The translations under genes and the position numbers were made by a program. DNA of 64,000 bases from Ceratopteris richardii (Eukaryota; Streptophyta; Polypodiopsida; Polypodiales; Pteridaceae): positions 125,090,164-125,154,163 of the forward strand of contig CM035423.1 in NCBI GenBank assembly GCA_020310875.1, written 5' to 3'. Below the pieces are notes generated by a model. It was not told the DNA's origin, did no database searches, and saw nothing but the letters and a program-made list of their open reading frames with translations. Shown here piece after piece: positions 29,185 to 42,033 of this stretch (position 1 is the stretch's first letter; each line of letters starts with the position of its first letter).

Positions 29185-30232
29185 CAATTCATGGTGTGCC
29201 AAAGATGCATTAGCAAGTTCATACTTACTTAACTCTATCTCTAACTTTCTTCTTCCACACATTAGCAACTGTAAGATATCCCAAGAGACTTGGGATACAT
29301 TTTCAACATATTTTTCTTCCAACACAAGGGCTAGGAAGAGCCAATTGTGGATTGAGTTTACCACTCAAAGAAAGCAACCCAAGCAAGGCATCTCAGAGTA
29401 TGTAACCAAAGTCAAGGATGTGGCTGACCAATTAGCAAGCATAGGAGAGGAGATTGAAGAGGAGCAAATTGTGACACAAGTAATCAATGGTATTAAGGCA
29501 GATGACAAATGGGAGAGCTTCACAACTGCTATGGACTTGTACATGGACATGTAGAGTCCAGATCTTACCACACTCATGGGGCAACTCTTTACCCATGAAG
29601 CCAAGCTCAACAAAAATGGAGATTCATCAAGAGGTAATAACTCTTCTGCCCTATACACAGATAAAGGGAAGTCTAAAGAGAAAGGAAAAAGTAAAAAAGG
29701 TGAAGATGAAGGTACTACTTCTCAAGCAAATTATGCAGGGAGAGGTAGAAATTCAAGAGGTAGGGGCAGAGGAGGTAAGCAAGTTAGGGGGAGGCCTTTC
29801 AACTCTTCCCCATGTAATATTTGTGGTTCATCAAATCACACTAAAGATGATTGTTACAAGAACTTCAAGAATCAGAGAGGTAGAGGTTTCCAAAGAGGTG
29901 GCTACACACAACCAAGAGGAAGATTCAATCATCATCAAGGCTACAATAACAACTACAACAACAATTACAATAACAACTACCAAGGAGGCTACAAATCAAG
30001 GAAATACTACAACAATTATACAGAGGAACAAGAGGATTCCCTTCTGATTATGAATATGACTTCAAAGCAAGGTATGAACGATGACCATCTCTTCTACATT
30101 GACTCAAAATGTTCAAACCATGTGGCAGGTAATGTAGCTCTTCTCTCTGACCTTGAGGAACCTAAGGGAAAGCATCAAGTACAAATGGGTGATGACGCCA
30201 AGCATTCAGTGGTCAAGGTAGGAAACGTTTAA
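29185..30232 (+). pseudogene. C1 gag (rest) and start of protease
   Basis: Translations show ARKSQLWIEFTTQRKQPKQG, a UBN2-type gag segment (EEEQIVTQVINGIKADDKW), an RGRG-rich stretch, the CCHC knuckle CNICGSSNHTKDDC and N/Y/Q-rich repeats. The protease region follows at about 30095-30130 (FYIDS, then NHVAGN). The layout copies element D gag closely. Fossil with several breaks. Confidence 0.85.
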
Positions 30233-31704
30233 ACCTCTGATGGGAATAGAAATCTGTTGACCAGGGTTCTATATGTACCCACAATCACCAAGAATTTGAT
30301 GAGTGTTGGGTAGATTGTGGAACAAGGTTTGCAGGTCAGGTTCAATAAATATAGAGCATTTGTGGAGGATCCCCAACATGGATTCAAGAGAATTGCCAAG
30401 GGAGAAAAGACAGGTAGGTTATTTACATTTGAACTTGAAGATACAAAAAAATTGCACTTTATAGCTACAAAGATCAAACATTATCAGAGCTTGAAATTTG
30501 GCATAAGAGATTAGGGCATATTGGTGAGAGAACCTTAGAGCAAATATGTAGAGATCAATGTGTGCTTGGGATACCTAATGTATCCAAGCAACACACGATC
30601 TATAAATGTGGTGCTTGTCAGTTTGGAAAATCTCATAGGTTATCGTTCTCAAAGAAAGGCTACATGCATGAGGACTACTTGGAGCTTGTCCATACAGATG
30701 TATGGGGACCAAGTAAGGATCCCTCAATTTTTGGATCAAGGTATTATATATCTTTCATTGATGATTTTAGTAGATGGACTATCCTATATTTTACGAAACA
30801 CAAAGATGAAGTGTTGAGCTGCTTAAAGAAGTATCTTGCACGTCTGGAAAATCAAATGGGAAGAAGCCTAAAAAGACTAAGGTCAAATGGAGGAGGTGAG
30901 TACTTCTCAAATGAGTTTGATGCATTTTTGCATAATAGAGGAATCAAAAGGGAAATCACAACAAGGTATACCCCTGAGAAAAATGGCATGGCAGAGAGGA
31001 GAAATAGATTAATTGCTGAAACAGCTAGGTCAATGCTAAATGAGAAAAAATTACCTAACTATTTGTGGGCAGAAAGTGTATCTACTGCCACTTATCTTGT
31101 TAACAGGTTGCCATCTAAATGACTTGATGGGATAACCCCATATGAAGCATGGCATAGTAGAAGACCTTCACTTGATCATTGCAGAATCTTTGGATGCGTT
31201 GCTTATGTGCATATCCCATCTCAAATCAGAGGTAAGCTAGATCCTAAGGCAGATAAGTGCATCTTTATAGGGTATGACTTGAATAAAAAAGGATACAAGT
31301 TTTATAATCCGCCCAAAAAGGGATTCATGGTTAGTAGAGACGTTGTGTTTGATGAGAATGACTCTTGGTTTGAAAGTGAATGCAGGAAAGTAAAGTTGCC
31401 TTATGACTTGGAAGAGGAATTTCCAAGCCTCACCAAGGAAGCACCAAATCAGATTGAAGCTATCAAATCAGATGATGAGGACATCATCAATCTAGAAGAG
31501 TTCAAGGCATGGAAATCAAAAGGCAAAGTCAATATGAAGAAGTTGGAGGACATACCTGAATCATCCAATCAAGCAATCAGAAGATCACAAAGGGAGAGCA
31601 AGAACCCAATCACATATGGGTATGACACTTCTTTAGTTACTAAGCATTCTATTTATGTTGCTAAAGACTTATCACTTGAAGAGGCATCATCATATGAAGA
31701 GGGA
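30233..31704 (+). pseudogene. C1 protease end, GAG-pre-integrase and integrase
   Basis: Recognisable blocks are the pre-integrase zinc part (KCGACQFGKSHRL), integrase (VHTDVWGPSKDPS, FIDDFSRWTILYF, GGGEYFSNEFDAF, TPEKNGMAERRNR), the VNRLPSK and GYDLNKKGYKFYNP motifs, and the acidic linker toward RT. Integrase would join element DNA to the genome. The region ends where an unrelated stretch of about 0.7 kb intervenes. Fossil with several breaks. Confidence 0.83.
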
Positions 31705-32425
31705 AGCACTAGGTCGTGCCCTATGACTACAATAGACGAGATTCTAGAAATATACTTTCGATTACAAGAACGCCCTCACAGGGAAAATGATACAATAATA
31801 CGTGACTGATACAAGATGTCCCACAACCCAGGACTGATAGGTATGAGCAACTCGACTAGAGATGATACAGGGAGATGATACAAGAGATCCCACAACCCGG
31901 GATCGTAAGTATGAAACAAGATCTCTAGATTACAAGAACTCCCTTCTAGGAGATGAACTAGATACAAGAAAGAAATCGACAAGATCTTGTATTACGAGAT
32001 TACAAGAGGACAAGACAAGATGTCTAGGATACAAGACTAGACAGGACTGCAACAAGGAACAAGACAAAAACAGGAACTGGAACTTGGAGAGTACTTACTT
32101 GGCGGTCACGACTCCTTGAGCTCCCAAGACTGGTATTGGCAAGACTGATTATGAATGTGCTCAACCCCTCCTTTTATAGGTGTTCAAAGGTAGTGCTATA
32201 TGGCGGTTACGATTTCATGTTGTCATCATGATGTCATCGATTAGAAACGAGATCTCTGGGTGTCAGAATTCAGCAAATAGACAGTCGATCTTAGTGTTTT
32301 GGCACATTTTGGACGCAATGGAAGCATTAGTTTCTCCAAAATCTGAGCCAATCATGAGATATGGAAAGTCACATGGAATCTAAGATTTAAGATGGTTTCC
32401 TTTGTGTCCATGACATCACCTCCAA
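31705..32425 (-). mobile_element. Unidentified insertion of about 0.7 kb in C1, possibly a solo LTR
   Basis: This stretch separates the integrase end from the RT start of C1, which are adjacent in element D, so it is inserted sequence. It has no coding content. On the minus strand CCTATAAAAGGAGGGG near 32161-32177 looks like a TATA region. The sequence downstream of it is rich in repeated CTTGTAT and TCTTGTAATCT words, and a duplicated unit contains GATACAAGANNTCCCACAACCC (+ strand, near 31810 and 31878). These traits suit a solo LTR on the minus strand. Exact ends and target duplications were not resolved. Confidence 0.5.
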
Positions 32426-33930
32426 GACCAAGGTAGAATGGAAGGAAGCTATGGATGAAGAAATTGAAGCACTCAAGGAGAATGATACTTGGGAGCTAGT
32501 GCCAAAGAAGGAGTCTATGAAGGTAATTGGTTCTAGATGGATCTACAAGATCAAGAGAAAATCAAATGGATCAATTAGCCGGTACAAAGCTAGACTTGTG
32601 GGTAAGGGTTTTGCACAAACCCAAGGATTCTATTATGAAGAAACCTGCTCATGTGTGGCCAAAATGTCAACCATCAAGGTATTGGTAAGTGTGGCTGCAT
32701 CAAAGAATTGGAACATGTACCAATTGGATGTAAAAAATGCATTTCTTAATGGCTGGATTTCAGAGGAGGTCTACATGGCTCAACCTCCTGGCTATGAAGA
32801 CCCAAAAAAGGTAAATCATGTGTGTAAATGGAACAAAGCTCTTTATATATTGAAGCAGACACCTAGGGCATGGAACCATAGGTTGACTACATACCTTCAA
32901 GATCAAGAATTCATCATGAGTAAAGCAGATACTTCTCTGGTTGTTAAGAGAAGTAATTCAGAGGTGATATATCTATGTGTGTATGTTGATGATATCATGC
33001 TTATAGATAATGATGCTAATGGCATCAAGCAGATCAAGAATCAAATGATGCAGGAGTTCAAAATAAGTGATCTAGGATCACTAAAGTATTTTCTTGGACT
33101 TGAGTTAGTCTATACTAATTCTGGAATTTATATCACTCAAAGAAAGTATGTGCAGGATATGTTGAAGAAGTTTCACTTGGAGGATGTCAAGATAGCAAGC
33201 ACTCCTATGGAGATAAACCAAAAATTAAGTGCTCATGAAGGTGATGTGCTTGAAAATATTGCAGGATACCAAAGCATAGTGGGAAGCCTAAACTATGCTA
33301 CATTGACAAGGATTGATATTGCTTATGGAGTAAGTGTCTTAAGTCAATTTATGCACAACCCTAGAACACCTCACTTAGAAGCTACCAAAAGGATTTTGAA
33401 GTACCTAGGGCACTCACAATCAAGGTTTATACTTTCCTTATACTTCAGATTTGGACATCAAAATATACTCAGATGCAGATTGTTCAGGTTGCAAAGATGA
33501 TAGAAGGAGTACCTCAGGTTATCTCTCTTTTGCATGGGATAAGCCTATTTCATGGTCTTCCAAGAAGCAACCTACTGTTGCTTTATCTTCAACAGAGGCT
33601 GAATATAGAGGACTTGCCAATGCCACTCAAGAAGCAATATGGATTAAATTGTTATATGCAAATTTGGGATTACATGCTATGTCTCCAATGATTTTTGGAG
33701 ATAATACAAGTTCTTTACATCTTGCAGCAAATCCTATCTATCATGCTAGGACCAAACATATAGAGTTCCACTATAATTATGTGAGAAAGAAGCTATTGAG
33801 CAAGGAAATTCAATTGGCATATGTATCAACTAATATGCAATGTGCAAACTTATTGACCAAAGCACTTGATGGTACTAAACCTTGCAGGTTCAAAGCTATG
33901 ATTGGATTGCAAGACATTCAAGAGGATTGA
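32426..33930 (+). pseudogene. C1 reverse transcriptase and RNase H
   Basis: RT begins at VEWKEAMDEEIEALKENDTW and includes RYKARLVGKGFAQTQG, LDVKNAFLNGWISEEVYM and the YVDD box (YLCVYVDDIMLID, about 32965-33005). RNase H follows with DADCSG, STEAEYRGL, ARTKHIEFHYNYVR and ANLLTKALDG. These are typical copia motifs and close to element D. Fossil with several breaks. Confidence 0.87.
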
Positions 33931-33958
33931 TGAAGAAGACCAACCCAAGATGTTTGAC

Positions 33959-33970
33959 TTGAGGGAGAGT
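33959..33970 (+). promoter_or_regulatory. Polypurine tract of C1
   Basis: TTGAGGGAGAGT directly precedes the 3' LTR start TGTTGGTGCAAG at 33971. It primes plus-strand DNA synthesis. Confidence 0.8.
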
Positions 33971-34367
33971 TGTTGGTGCAAGTGCCAAACCTACACACTT
34001 GGCTAGGCATGAGAAGTCTTTATGTGAAAATGATTGGAGACTCATGAGAACCATTGCCTATGGATTTTTATCTTTAACCATTTGTAAAAGTCAAATTGAC
34101 TTGGAGGAGTGTTTGTAAATGCTACTAAAGTCATGGAGTTAGGAGAATCTCTTGGTAGGAGTTTCTTTAGAGAGAATATCTCCTAGATTAATGGATCATC
34201 TTTTTTAGTGAGAGCCAGATTTGAATTCGAATTCAAATTTGATCAAAGCATCTATATAAGATAGTTGTAAAATCTTGTCGTGTGCCTCTCCATTTCTAAG
34301 CCTTTAGTTGATCACATTATAGAGAGTGGGTGGCTCTCCTCATAGCCTACACTTCTCATTATCATTG
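33971..34367 (+). repeat. 3' LTR of C1, left part, split by element C
   Basis: It starts TGTTGGTGCAAG after the purine tract and carries a TATA-like CTATATAAG near 34252-34260. It is interrupted at 34368 by element C; the CATTG at 34363-34367 is repeated at 46656-46660. The remainder is at 46656-47174. Confidence 0.85.
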
Positions 34368-35018
34368 TGTTAGTATATGATCAATGTCTACCCCTCATGA
34401 TTGTATGCACATTTTGTAAGGCCCCCGTTATGAGGAGAAGCCAAGCGTGCATTACCCAATTGATGGGAATCCCAACTTGCATGTTGGATGAAGGTCATAT
34501 TGGACCATGTAAGGTATTGTAAGGAAAGGGAGTTATCAGGGTCCCCAATTGGGGGTCCGAGGCAGCGGGGAGCAGCCCCGGCTGGGGGGTCCAAGGGGGC
34601 CAGCAGGCCCCCTGGCTGGGGGGTAATATTCCATAGAATATTCCCTGTCGGAGTCAGAAATCATTTATATTTGTTAGGTCGGTTCAACCGGTCTAAGTTG
34701 TGTATGACAATTACGCGGGCGATGGCCACCCACGCTCTACTGCCCATGTATAGCCGTCCACGGAAGGCCACCCATGATCCTATATATACATGACTTCTGC
34801 ACTACCTGAGACATCAAGCTGAGCCAGCATACCTCTACCTTGTATCTCCCTATCTAGAGTTGTCTAGATCGCCATTTAAGCTCTACTTTGAGAGCGCATG
34901 GGTGGACAACGCCATCATCTTTCTACTTGCTCCTAGTAGAAAATTGTTCAGATTCTCTTATATCTGTTATCTTCTCTGGTATTGCTCCTGTGTTATATTG
35001 CATAACTATTGTCTTACA
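34368..35018 (+). repeat. 5' LTR of element C
   Basis: 651 bp, TGTTAGTATATG...GTCTTACA, with a GC-rich patch near 34545-34625 and a TATA-like CTATATATAC at 34780-34789. It is followed at once by the primer site. Confidence 0.93.
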
Positions 35019-35030
35019 TGGTATCAGAGC
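35019..35030 (+). promoter_or_regulatory. Primer-binding site of element C, tRNA-Met type
   Basis: TGGTATCAGAGC abuts the LTR end and is complementary to the 3' end of initiator tRNA-Met. Confidence 0.93.
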
Positions 35031-35113
35031 CGTAAGGTTCAAATAGCTTGAGAAGTATCATTATTTTAGCCTACTAGCAGACTAGAATATCAGTAGATTA
35101 TTCGAGTCATTAC

Positions 35114-36578
35114 ATGATGGCTTCATCGTCGAACACTGGTCTTGGTGCTTCAGCTAATGTTAATGCTGCACCTATTCGAATTCGTCCACCTGCATTCACT
35201 GAAGGGAAGCTGGATGGAACCAACTATACACTCTGGAAGTTCAAAATTTCTACAATTTTGGACTCCTATGAATTACTTGACACTGTCATGGGGCTGATGG
35301 GATTGGATCCAGAGCCTACACCAGTTGAAGATCCAGCTAATTCAAGATTGATGATTCAGCCAGATCCAGATCTTCTACGAGCTTGGAAGAGGCGGAATGC
35401 TGATGCATTATGTGCAATTGTCACTAGTGTAAGTGATTCTGTGCTTACTTTAGTTCAACATACTACTAAAGCACATGAGGCTTGGGGCATATTGGCTCGA
35501 CAATATGAGACCAAGAATCACACTAGGGTACAGAATTTAGAAAATCAGTTGGCAAATGAAAAGCATTCTGATTCTAAAAAGGCTGAAGATTTTATCAAAC
35601 GGATAAAACATCTTCAAGACCAATTGGCTGCAATTGGTGTTGTTATAACACCAGAAGAGCTGGCTCGAAGATGTGTACGTGTTCTTCTAGCAAAGTATGA
35701 TGGATTAGTAACAGCCCTTAACACTCAGGTAAGACCAACTCCCCTCACATTTGAAGAGTTTTGTGCTATGCTTTTAGAAGAAGAGATGCGGTTGAGAAAT
35801 CAACAAAGCACAAGTGATGCTGCATTTTCAGCAAATGCAAAAGGTAAAGGCTCTTCTTATGTATCAAAGAAGAAGCCAAAGAAGAAAAAGTTCACAGTAA
35901 GTTGCTTCTATTGTGAAAAGAAAGGCCATGCCATCAAGGATTGTAGAAAGAAGCAAGCTGATGAACGGAATGGGACTGTAAAATCATCATGGAAGAACAA
36001 AGAGTCTGCAAACAACACAGAGCTAGAACTTTGGGTAGCTATTGAAGAGTTATGTTCATCTGCTCAAGCTCGTGTTGATGAACCATGGATTTTAGATAGT
36101 GGAGCTTCTCGCCATATTACCAGTAAAAAGGATTGGTATAGTTCCCTAGTGTCTCTACGGGAATCCATCAATGTAGTGGTGGGAAATGACTCCAAGTGTC
36201 CAGCCGAAGGAATTGGAACCATCTCTTTTATCACTTCTCCAAGTGTTGAGAAAAAGTTATCCGATGTTCTCTATGTACCTACACTGAAAAGAAATTTGTT
36301 GTCAGTTTCTGCAATAACAGATCGTGGACTCGAAGTTCACTTCAATAAGAGTGGTGCGGAAATCATGGATTCATCAAGTAATGTTGTAGGTAAAGGCATA
36401 CGACGGGATAACTTGTATGAGTTAAGTGCTTTAACTGCTACAGAAGATAAAGATGTAAGCAAATTATGGCACCAACGATATGGGCATCTCGGATTTGCAG
36501 TTTTGAAGGAGATGCAATGAACAGGGATGGTTGCTCATTTGATTGCATTTTCAGAGTTGCAGGAACCTTGTGAACCTT
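35114..36578 (+). pseudogene. Element C gag, protease and start of pre-integrase, cut by element D
   Basis: Gag begins MMASSSNTGLG and has the copia core (KLDGTNYTLWKFKISTILD, AHEAWGILARQYETKN, EDFIKRIKHLQDQLAAIGV). A basic KKKPKKKKF stretch is followed by the CCHC knuckle CFYCEKKGHAIKDC near 35900-35945. The protease motif ILDSGASRHITS is at about 36089-36125, and the pre-integrase HQRYGHLG near 36470. The start codon lies 83 bases after the primer site. Coding resumes at 43311 beyond element D. The parts shown would make capsid, nucleocapsid and protease. Confidence 0.9.
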
Positions 36579-36583
36579 GTATG

Positions 36584-37855
36584 TATTGGAGCAAGTCTAT
36601 GACAAGCCTAAGTATTGGCTTGAGTCTCACAAAGTCTTAGAAGAAGTTTTAAAAAGAAGACTATGTAAAGTTCACTTGTGAACTACCTCTTGTAACTTTT
36701 GAAGAGTTTACTTAATGTAAAAGTAAGAGAATCTTAAGTGGTTGAGTCCACTTGATCAAGAATGGAAAGAGGAGCCACGAATTCATGATTTGTGGTAGGT
36801 AGAGAATCAAATCAATCATTGATTGATTCGAGAGTGATTGAGGGAAGTTAGCCTCCCAAACTCAACTATAAATAGATGGCAGTTTTAGTCGTGGTTAGAG
36901 AGACCTATGTGAAGACCTCCAAGAGCTGAGCTTTATGCCATATCAAGGTGTGATTACAAGGCACACACATGTATCAGTAAGTCATTGTATTGTACAAGCA
37001 ATATACTTTCATTTTCATGATTATTTGAGTTCATCTTTCCATGTTCTTGTGAAGTGTACTACTCACTGCCATTACTCTCAGTTTTCTCAGTCAGCTTGCA
37101 GAGATGTTTTATCTGAGCTTGGTGCATCATTTTCAGTGATTTAACTTGGTAAAGTTAGCTCTATAAGTCTACTATATGCTCACAAATTTTCATGTCATTT
37201 GGATGTTGCAATCTTCAGTTATGTTCATTTGAAGTCAATAGGGTCTGTTCATCTTCACTTCTCTATCAGGTACCCGACTTTTTCACTCATCTTGTCAGAG
37301 CCATTTCTCAGTGGTTACTTACTCAAATTCCGTGATTTAAAGCTTGTTGGATTTAAATTACTGTCTAGTATAACCATACAAATTTTCATAATCATTGGAT
37401 TCCTAAATTTTGAGTTATGTGGATTTTTCTGCTCACTGGTCTATTTCTGTAGCAGCCCGTGAAAATTGGGATGATGTCATCAGTTTTTAAAACTCATTCT
37501 CAGTGTGTGGTTCATTATTTTTTATCAGATTACTCTTTAAAGTTAGCTCTTTAAGTTACCTAGACTTCCCCAAGAGGAATTAAGCTAATTGCTACTGTGC
37601 TCAGAGAATTATGTAAAACACTGAACAGGTGTATGAACCAAGAATAGCACGTTTTCACCTCTGAGCTAACTCCAACTTATCTGTTTTGATCTATCTTTTT
37701 GAGAGTGATCTTCCAAGGTACATAGGGTGTCTAATACATCCATTGGCAAGCTAAAAGGGCCCACCATATACTCCTGGAGTTCATTTGGCTGGTGTAGATC
37801 AAGGATTTTGCAACACCTCTTCATCTTCAAGCACATACCTATCCATCTCTTCACA
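36584..37855 (+). repeat. 5' LTR of element D
   Basis: 1272 bp, TATTGGAGCAAG...CTTCACA. A TATA-like CTATAAATAGA is at 36866-36876. The LTR shares short words with the LTR of C1 (for example GCTAAAAGGGCC near its end), showing a related lineage. Confidence 0.94.
36866..36876 (+). promoter_or_regulatory. Probable TATA box in the 5' LTR of element D
   Basis: CTATAAATAGA lies about 280 bases into the LTR and is kept in the 3' LTR at 42316-42326. The sequence and context match plant TATA boxes. Confidence 0.6.
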
Positions 37856-37856
37856 G

Positions 37857-37868
37857 TGGTATCAGAGC
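37857..37868 (+). promoter_or_regulatory. Primer-binding site of element D, tRNA-Met type
   Basis: TGGTATCAGAGC lies one base inside the LTR end and is complementary to the 3' end of initiator tRNA-Met. Confidence 0.93.
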
Positions 37869-37872
37869 AAGG

Positions 37873-40800
37873 TTGGACAACATGGCAGATGGATTTCCTT
37901 CATCAATTGAAAAATTGGACAGAGGTAACTACTCAGCTTGGTTATTAAGAATGGAAGCTTATCTCCAAGGTAAAAGTTTATATGGTTATGTGGCTGGAGA
38001 TGAAGTTATGCCAAGTTTCAGGAACAAAAGTCAACCAACACAAGAAGAGCAAGAAAGATTGAGCACATGGTGCTCCAAGGATGCACTTGCAAGGTCTTAT
38101 CTCCTCAACTCTATCTCAGATTTTTTGTTGCCTCACATTAGAAGTTGTAAGACATCTCAGGAAGTGTGGGATGCGCTTGAAGCTTTCTTTTCTTCAAGTA
38201 CTAAAGCTAGGAAGCATCAACTATGGCTAGATTTCACAACTCTCAAGAAGGCTCCCAAACAAAATGTGACTGATTTTGTCACAAAGCTCAAGGACATAGC
38301 GGATCAGTTGGGAAGCATTGGAGAGGTAATAGATGAAGAGCAAATTGTAAGGCAGGTCATCAATGGCTTGAAGGCAGATGACAAGTGGGAAGCATTCACC
38401 ACAGCTATGGATTTGTACATGGACATACATGTACCTGATTTCAATACACTCATTAGACAACTACTTACTCAAGAGGCAAAGCTTATAAAAAATGGAGAAA
38501 GCTCTAAAGGTAATCAATCTTCAGCTTTATACACTGATAAAAGCAAGTCCAAAGATAACAAAGGAAAGGCAAAGAAAGTGGATGATGAAGCAGGTACATA
38601 TCAAGCTAACTATGCAGGTAGAGGAAGACATGGCAGAGGTAGAGGAAGAGGAGGTAGACAAGGCAGGGGGAGATCCCAAGACTCCAACTCATGTTCTATT
38701 TGTGGACTAACTAATCATACAACTGAAAATTGCTTTAGGAATTCCAGGAATCAAAGAGGCAGAGGATACAATAGAGGAAGTTATGGCTACTCAAGAGGAA
38801 GGTTCAACAACTACCATGGCAACTACAACAACTACAATCATTCAAACTATCAAGGAGGCTATAAAGGAAGGAGAAACTACAATAACTACACAGAAGACTC
38901 AAACAAAGAGGATTCATTATTGATCATGAACATGGCTATGCCACAAGGTAAATCTGATGAGCATGTTTTCTACATAGATTCAGGTTGTTCAAATCATGTG
39001 GCAGGAAATGTGGCACTCCTATCAGATTTAGAAGATCCAAGGAATAAGCATGAGGTACAAACAGGAGATGATACAAAACATCCTGTGGAGAAAATAGGCA
39101 ATGTCAAAGCACCTGATGGAAACATCAACCTACTCAGTAAGGTACTCTATGTCCCTACCATTACAAAGAATTTGATAAGTGTTGGGCAGATAGTAGAGAA
39201 AGGGTTGCAAGTCAGGTTCACAAAAGCAGGAGCATTTGTTGAAGATCCAAGTCAAGGATTCAGAAGAATTGCAAAAGGTGAAAAGACAGGTAGATTGTTC
39301 ACATTTGAATTACAGGACACTAGAAACATTGCTCTCTTTAATTATGGTAGTCAGACACTCACAGAATTGGAAGTATGGCACAAAAGGTTAGCACATATTG
39401 GTGAAAGGTCATTAAAGCAAATTTGCAAGGACCAAAGTGTACTTGGACTCCCTAATTTGTCAAAACAACATATGATTTATAAGTGTAGTGCATGTCAATT
39501 TGGAAAGTCTCACAGGTTACCATTCATGAAGAAAGGTTATATGCATGGAGATCTCTTGGAGTTGGTTCATACAGATGTATGGGGACCTAGCAAGGAAGCT
39601 TCAATATCTGGATCAAGGTATTATGTTTCCTTTATTGATGATTGCAGCAGATGGACTATCCTATTCTTTATGAAACACAAAGATGAAGTTTTTTCATGTT
39701 TCAAAAGATATTTGGCTCTTGTGGAGAATCAAACAGGTAAATCACTAAAAAGGCTAAGGTCAGATGGAGGGGGAGAATACTTCTCCCATGAGTTTGATTC
39801 TTTTCTTCAAGAAAGAGGAATCAAAAGAGAGGTAACTACAAGGTACACTCCTGAGCAAAATGGAGTGGCAGAAAGGAGGAATAGGACAATTGTTGAAGCT
39901 GCAAGGTCTATGTTAAATGAAAAGCATTTACCTAATTACTTATGGGCTGAGGCTGTATCTACAGCCACTTACTTGATTAACAGGTTGCCTTCAAAATCCC
40001 TTGATGGGATGACTCCATATGAGGCTTGGAATGGAAGAAGACCAAGCTTAGATCATTGTAAAATTTTTGGATGTATTGCTTTTGCTCATGTTCCTTCACA
40101 GGTTAGAGGCAAGATGGATCCAAAAGCAGAAAGGTGTGTATTTATTGGATATGACAACAATCAAAAGGGCTACAGGTTATACAACCCTACCAACAAAGGA
40201 TTCTTGGTAAGCAGAGATGTAGTTTTTGATGAGAACAATTCATGGTATGAAGATTCATGCAGGAAGATCAATTTACCATATGATCTTGAAGAAGATTTTC
40301 CAAAGCTTGGTAGAGAACAATCAAAGATTGAAGAACAAGACACCTCGGAGGATAATGAAGAATCTCATATGGAAAAGATCAAAGCATGGAAGTCTAAAGG
40401 TAAAGCAAAATTGCAGGAACTTGGACATGAGGCAGAATCATCACATCATGGCCTAAGAAGATCTATGAGGGAAAAGAAAAAACCAGAAAGGTATGGGTTT
40501 GACACCTCATTAGTAACTAAACACTCTATCTACATAGCACAGGATATAAACCAAGAGGAGCCATCATCATTTGAAGAGGCCAAAGCAAAATCAGAATGGA
40601 AGCATGCAATGAAGGAAGAGATCGAAGCACTTGAGGAAAACAACACTTGGGATTTGGTGCCCAAGACTTCATCCATGAAGGTAATAGGCTCAAGATGGGT
40701 CTATAAACTCAAGAAGAATTCTGATGGTTCCATTAACAGGTATAAGGCAAGGCTTGTAGCAAAAGGCTTTGCACAAACTCAGGGAATTGATTATGAGGAG

Positions 40801-42001
40801 ACCTTCTCTCCTATGGCAAAGATGCCTACTATTAGGGTTTTGCTTAGTATTGCCTCTTCCAAGAATTGGAAGATACTTCAACTAGATGTAAAGAATGCAT
40901 TTTTGAATGGTTGGATAACAGAAGAGGTATATATGGCACAACCACCTGGTTTTGAGAATCAACTTTATCCTAATTATGTGTGTAACCTTAACAAAGCATT
41001 GTATGGTCTCAAGCAAGCTCCAAGAGCTTGGAATTTCAGGCTTGCTTCATTCTTGCAGGACAAAGGCTTTCAACCAAGCAAGGCAGATCCTTCACTCTTT
41101 ATTAAAAAGAGTAATTCCGAGGTCATCTACCTATGTGTATATGTAGATGATATTATATTGACAGGAAATGATGCAGATGGTATGAAGAAGATCAAAGATC
41201 AGATGAGAGAAGAGTTCAAGATAAGTGATTTGGGTTCACTTACCTACTTCCTAGGTTTGGAAGTTGTCTACAAAGATCATGGTTTGTTTCTCACTCAAAG
41301 AAAGTACATTAAGGACATGTTGGCAAAATTCAAGATGCAAGATTGTAAGATTGATACTCAACTATGCCACATTGACAAGAGTAGATATATGTTACAGTGT
41401 GAGTGTGCTAAGCCAATTTATGCACACACCAAGGAAACCACATATGGATGCTGCCAAAAGGATTCTCAAGTATCTCAAAGGAACCATAAATGAAGGACTT
41501 TATTATCCTTATGTATCTGATTTAGGTTTGAAGCTATTTTCTGATGCAGATTGGGCTGGCTCCAAGGAAGATAGAAGGAGCACTTCAGGTTATCTTACCT
41601 TTGCAGGTTCAAAGCTTATTTCATGGTCATCCAAGAAGCAACCCACAGTTGCTCTCTCTTCTACTGAAGCTGAATATAGAGGTCTTGCCATAGCTACACA
41701 AGAAGCTATGTGGATGAAGACATTATTCAAAGATCTTGGATTGGAGTTTGGAACTCCAACTATTTTTGGTGACAATATGAGTTCTATTCACTTGGCTGCT
41801 AATCCTATTTTTCATGCAAGGACTAAACATATTGAAGTTCATTATCACTATGTACGAGAGAAGGTTCTAAGCAAAGAGATTCAAATATCATATGTGTCCA
41901 CTCATCAACAATGTGCAGATATTCTAACCAAAGCATTGGATGGTACAAAGCTTTGCAAATTCAAGGCTATGATTGGTTTGCAGGTAATCTTGGAAGATTG
42001 A
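37873..42001 (+). pseudogene. Element D gag-pol polyprotein region
   Basis: Translation starts at an ATG at 37882 or just upstream in the same frame. Gag has a UBN2-type core (LLPHIRSCKTSQEVWDALEAFF), then a GRGRHGRGRGRGG stretch and the knuckle CSICGLTNHTTENC near 38690-38735. Protease is FYIDSGCSNHVAGN near 38965-39010. Pre-integrase is WHKRLAHIG. Integrase has HTDVWGPS, FIDDCSRW, LRSDGGGEY and [14 protein letters not shown] runs from about 40590 with LDVKNAFLNGW and YVDDIILTG near 41135-41165. RNase H has DADWAGSKEDRRSTSGY, SSTEAEYRGL, ARTKHIEVHYHYVRE and ADILTKALDG. The region is nearly whole, with about one break. Its products would package, copy and integrate the element. Confidence 0.92.
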
Positions 42002-42033
42002 AGACCTCAAGCATACTTGGCTTGAGGGGGAGC

